The notes beneath the pieces are model-generated. The model was not told the origin of the DNA and did not search any database. It saw only the letters and a list, made by a program, of their open reading frames with translations. From positions 1-64,000 of the forward strand of contig NZ_CP045385.1 of NCBI RefSeq assembly GCF_009363615.1: 64,000 nt of DNA, written 5' to 3'. Below are positions 62,609 to 64,000 of the stretch, in pieces (position 1 is the stretch's first letter; each line of letters begins with the position of its first letter). This stretch comes from Ruegeria sp. THAF33 (GTDB lineage Bacteria; Pseudomonadota; Alphaproteobacteria; Rhodobacterales; Rhodobacteraceae). The position numbers were made by a program, and so were the translations under genes.

Positions 62609-62857
62609 GTGCGCCACCAGCTCACCTTGCCGGGGCTCGATCAGCCGCGCCGCGAGCAGCGCGTTTTGATGCACGCGGCTGATGTGGGTCAAGCCCCCGG
62701 TATGATGCCCGGTTGGCGAACTGCCAAGGGTGGGCACTTCATATGCGGTCAGTGTGGTCATGACGCCGGATGGAGTTTTGACATGACCGATACTGAAATT
62801 CGGCGGGGCATTCCGTGCCCGGTCTGCAACCACGAAAAGGAGGATTCCGATGCTTGA
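62609..62857 (+). CDS. Small zinc-ribbon protein
   Basis: An 82-aa protein from a GTG that abuts the previous stop. ICGQCGHDAGWSF and IPCPVCNHEKEDS give two CxxC pairs, a zinc-ribbon layout. Probably a DNA- or RNA-binding accessory factor. It overlaps the next small gene by 8 bp. Confidence 0.7.
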   Translation: MRHQLTLPGLDQPRREQRVLMHAADVGQAPGMMPGWRTAKGGHFICGQCGHDAGWSFDMTDTEIRRGIPCPVCNHEKEDSDA

Positions 62858-63008
62858 GAAATGTGTTCATCACACCATCGACATTGCTGTTGCCGGTGCC
62901 CTTCTGGTGGCAGCAGTTTCAGCATTTTGCTGGCACGCGGAACAGCGCGCCACTACCGAGGTTTGGAAGTCTGACCGTGCCGCCCGGCTGACCGTCGCGC
63001 GAGACTGA
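62850..63008 (+). CDS. Very small single-span membrane protein
   Basis: A 52-aa frame starting MLEKCVHHTIDIAVAGALLV with one membrane helix (IAVAGALLVAAVSAFCW) and a charged C-terminus. AAGGAGG lies 6 bp before the ATG and the start overlaps the zinc-ribbon gene. Small membrane proteins of this kind occur in plasmid entry-exclusion or lysis roles, which cannot be decided here. Confidence 0.6.
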   Translation: MLEKCVHHTIDIAVAGALLVAAVSAFCWHAEQRATTEVWKSDRAARLTVARD

Positions 63009-63018
63009 CCCGGCCCTT

Positions 63019-63276
63019 TCAGCGCGTCCTGTTCTTCCTATCATCGACCATCCGGGCGAGGTCCGGATAGCCCGCGCCGCATCGGTTGTGCAGGTCCAGC
63101 CCGTCCTTTTCTCGGTCGCATGTTTTGGCGATGATCTTGAGCGCCGAGGGCAGCGGCGTGTCAGCACCGACCAGCTCAATGAACCGCTTTTTCGGGTACT
63201 GCCCGTACCGCCTGCAGGTCTTGCAGTTGATCCGGACCATCTCAAACGGATAATCCCAAGCCCTCACAGCGTACAA
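63019..63276 (-). CDS. Small Cys-containing plasmid protein
   Basis: An 85-aa protein on the minus strand (starts TTG at 63276 or GTG at 63267). It contains INCKTCRRYGQYPKKRFIEL, then KTCDREKDGLDLHNRCGAGY, so four Cys in CxxC and two single Cys could bind zinc. Convergent with the membrane peptide gene. Probably a nucleic-acid-binding accessory protein. Confidence 0.65.
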   Translation of the reverse strand: MYAVRAWDYPFEMVRINCKTCRRYGQYPKKRFIELVGADTPLPSALKIIAKTCDREKDGLDLHNRCGAGYPDLARMVDDRKNRTR

Positions 63277-63885
63277 CCCCCGGTAGTGCGATTTTCACGC
63301 GGTCTGAAAATCTTCAACCCTTCCATTCTCAGCATCTACCCCACGGGTCCGATTAGAGCCAGCGTAAAGGCTGGCCGCTCAGTCCCCGTTCGGGCCACCC
63401 AACGCGAAGCCGCGCGACTGGCACCGTGCCAAGATCCCGACTGAGACACCCTGACCTGATGTGCTACAGCCGGTCAGCTCGTCGGGTCGCGCGGCTGCAG
63501 CCCAGCCGATTTGTTGGCGCACTGACCTGACCGGCAGAGCCAATGCCAACTCGTCGGCACCCGCCGCCAGAGCGTCGGGAAGTTGAGCGCGCCCAGGCGC
63601 GCGGAAAATGCAGATTGCATTTAACGTGCCGGAAAGTGACGGGCGCTGTTCGGGCAGCCCACGCTTTGCGTGATTGCCCTGCGCCAGTCCACCGGCACCC
63701 ACGCCTGTTGATTGGAAAAGGGACGGAACCCTTTTCCCGGCGTGGAAATAGCCTCCAAGAGCAAAGTTGCTCCGATCATGATTGGAGAAAATGCGGATTT
63801 CTCAAATCACATCGGTTTACTCTTGGTGATTATGACAGGATAAGGTAGTTGTGTTACAAATCACAAATACAACCAGAGGTATAGA
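63277..63885. other. Non-coding stretch, possible transfer origin
   Basis: About 600 bp without a convincing gene, upstream of an RHH protein. It holds CCGGTCAG and CTGACCGG (near 63470 and 63531), a perfect 9-bp hairpin GGAAAAGGG/CCCTTTTCC (63714-63737), a near-palindrome CTCC-ATCATGAT-GGAG type near 63770, and GTTGT/ACAAC just before the RHH gene. oriT regions typically lie just upstream of a mobC-like RHH gene; no relaxase gene is in view. Confidence 0.4.
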
Positions 63886-64000
63886 TTGAGCAAGCCCAGC
63901 GACACCACTGTCTTCTCCGTTCGACTGCCATCAGATGCCTTGGCGCGTTTGGAAGAGGCCGTGCAGTCGCTTGGGGCCAAGAGCCGCAACCAAATCATCC
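63886..64000 (+). CDS. Ribbon-helix-helix protein, partial (mobilisation-like)
   Basis: A TTG start with AGAGG 7 bp upstream opens a frame that runs off the window: SKPSDTTVFSVRLPSDALAR, then LEEAVQSLGAKSRNQII. The VFSVRLPSDALARLE strand-helix is an RHH DNA-binding fold. MobC/TraJ-like relaxosome proteins begin this way, but an antitoxin or plasmid regulator is also possible. Confidence 0.6.
   Translation, partial: MSKPSDTTVFSVRLPSDALARLEEAVQSLGAKSRNQII

Noticed and set aside
63331..63350. Third partial parS-like CCACGGGT
   Set aside because: Only the central bases agree with the 16-mer; the left arm reads CTACC and the right arm is lost.

Overview
This 64 kb window reads as the start of a large plasmid from a marine alphaproteobacterium, most likely of the Rhodobacterales (Roseobacter group). 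It opens exactly on a ParA-type ATPase gene followed by parB. It also carries ParB-like, DUF932 and FitAB-type stabilisation genes and ends in a ribbon-helix-helix protein of the kind found beside transfer origins. The taxon is inferred from gene content (TctABC with sulfoacetate-type genes, several LysR and glutathione S-transferase genes, IS6 family elements), not from a marker gene. No replication initiator gene was recognised.

Region by region. (1) 1-2.4 kb: parA-parB, with two identical 16-bp palindromes that look like centromere sites. (2) 2.9-22.6 kb: two apparently identical, same-orientation IS6 family elements bracket about 18 kb of cargo and cut into a gene at each inner edge. The cargo is a LysR/GST/flavoreductase cluster, a FecR-CHASE2-adenylate cyclase pair, a second GST with a DMT exporter, a TetR-controlled membrane protein and NmrA-like pair, a methyltransferase, a P-loop protein and a DUF4345 protein. 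Further IS6 copies and remnants lie inside. (3) 22.6-29.7 kb: a LacI-type repressor divergent from tctABC, an acylating aldehyde dehydrogenase and an acyl-CoA ligase, best read as sulfoacetate uptake and conversion to sulfoacetaldehyde. (4) 30.0-30.9 kb: an IS5/IS427-type element with a -1 frameshift. (5) 31.0-52.8 kb: a 22 kb block entirely on the minus strand. It holds two giant proteins of unknown family (3311 aa with a Tat signal, and 1899 aa), a zinc-dependent phospholipase C-like protein, an M35-type metallopeptidase and several small exported proteins. (6) 53.5-64 kb: plasmid backbone genes on the plus strand, separated by unusually long non-coding stretches full of hairpins.

The most striking signal is in region 6. 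Two non-coding elements of about 735 and 632 nt (53978-54711 and 59839-60470) are diverged copies of one design. At least two stems keep their pairing through compensatory base changes, and one copy has gained an extra 99-nt stem-loop. A third, unrelated non-coding stretch (58539-59199) has a 12-bp hairpin, an 18-bp long-range helix and a possible loop-loop pairing. A compact three-way junction (59684-59760) lies just before the second copy. Three of these four elements carry the same unpaired C-rich octamer, TTCCTCCC, which could pair with ribosome binding sites. I interpret this as a cluster of large structured RNAs in the leaders of plasmid maintenance genes; I do not recognise the family.

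The second strong candidate for something undescribed is the 22 kb block of giant exported proteins with hydrolases. The ParB-like gene at 55.2-57.1 kb is interrupted by an in-frame TAG.
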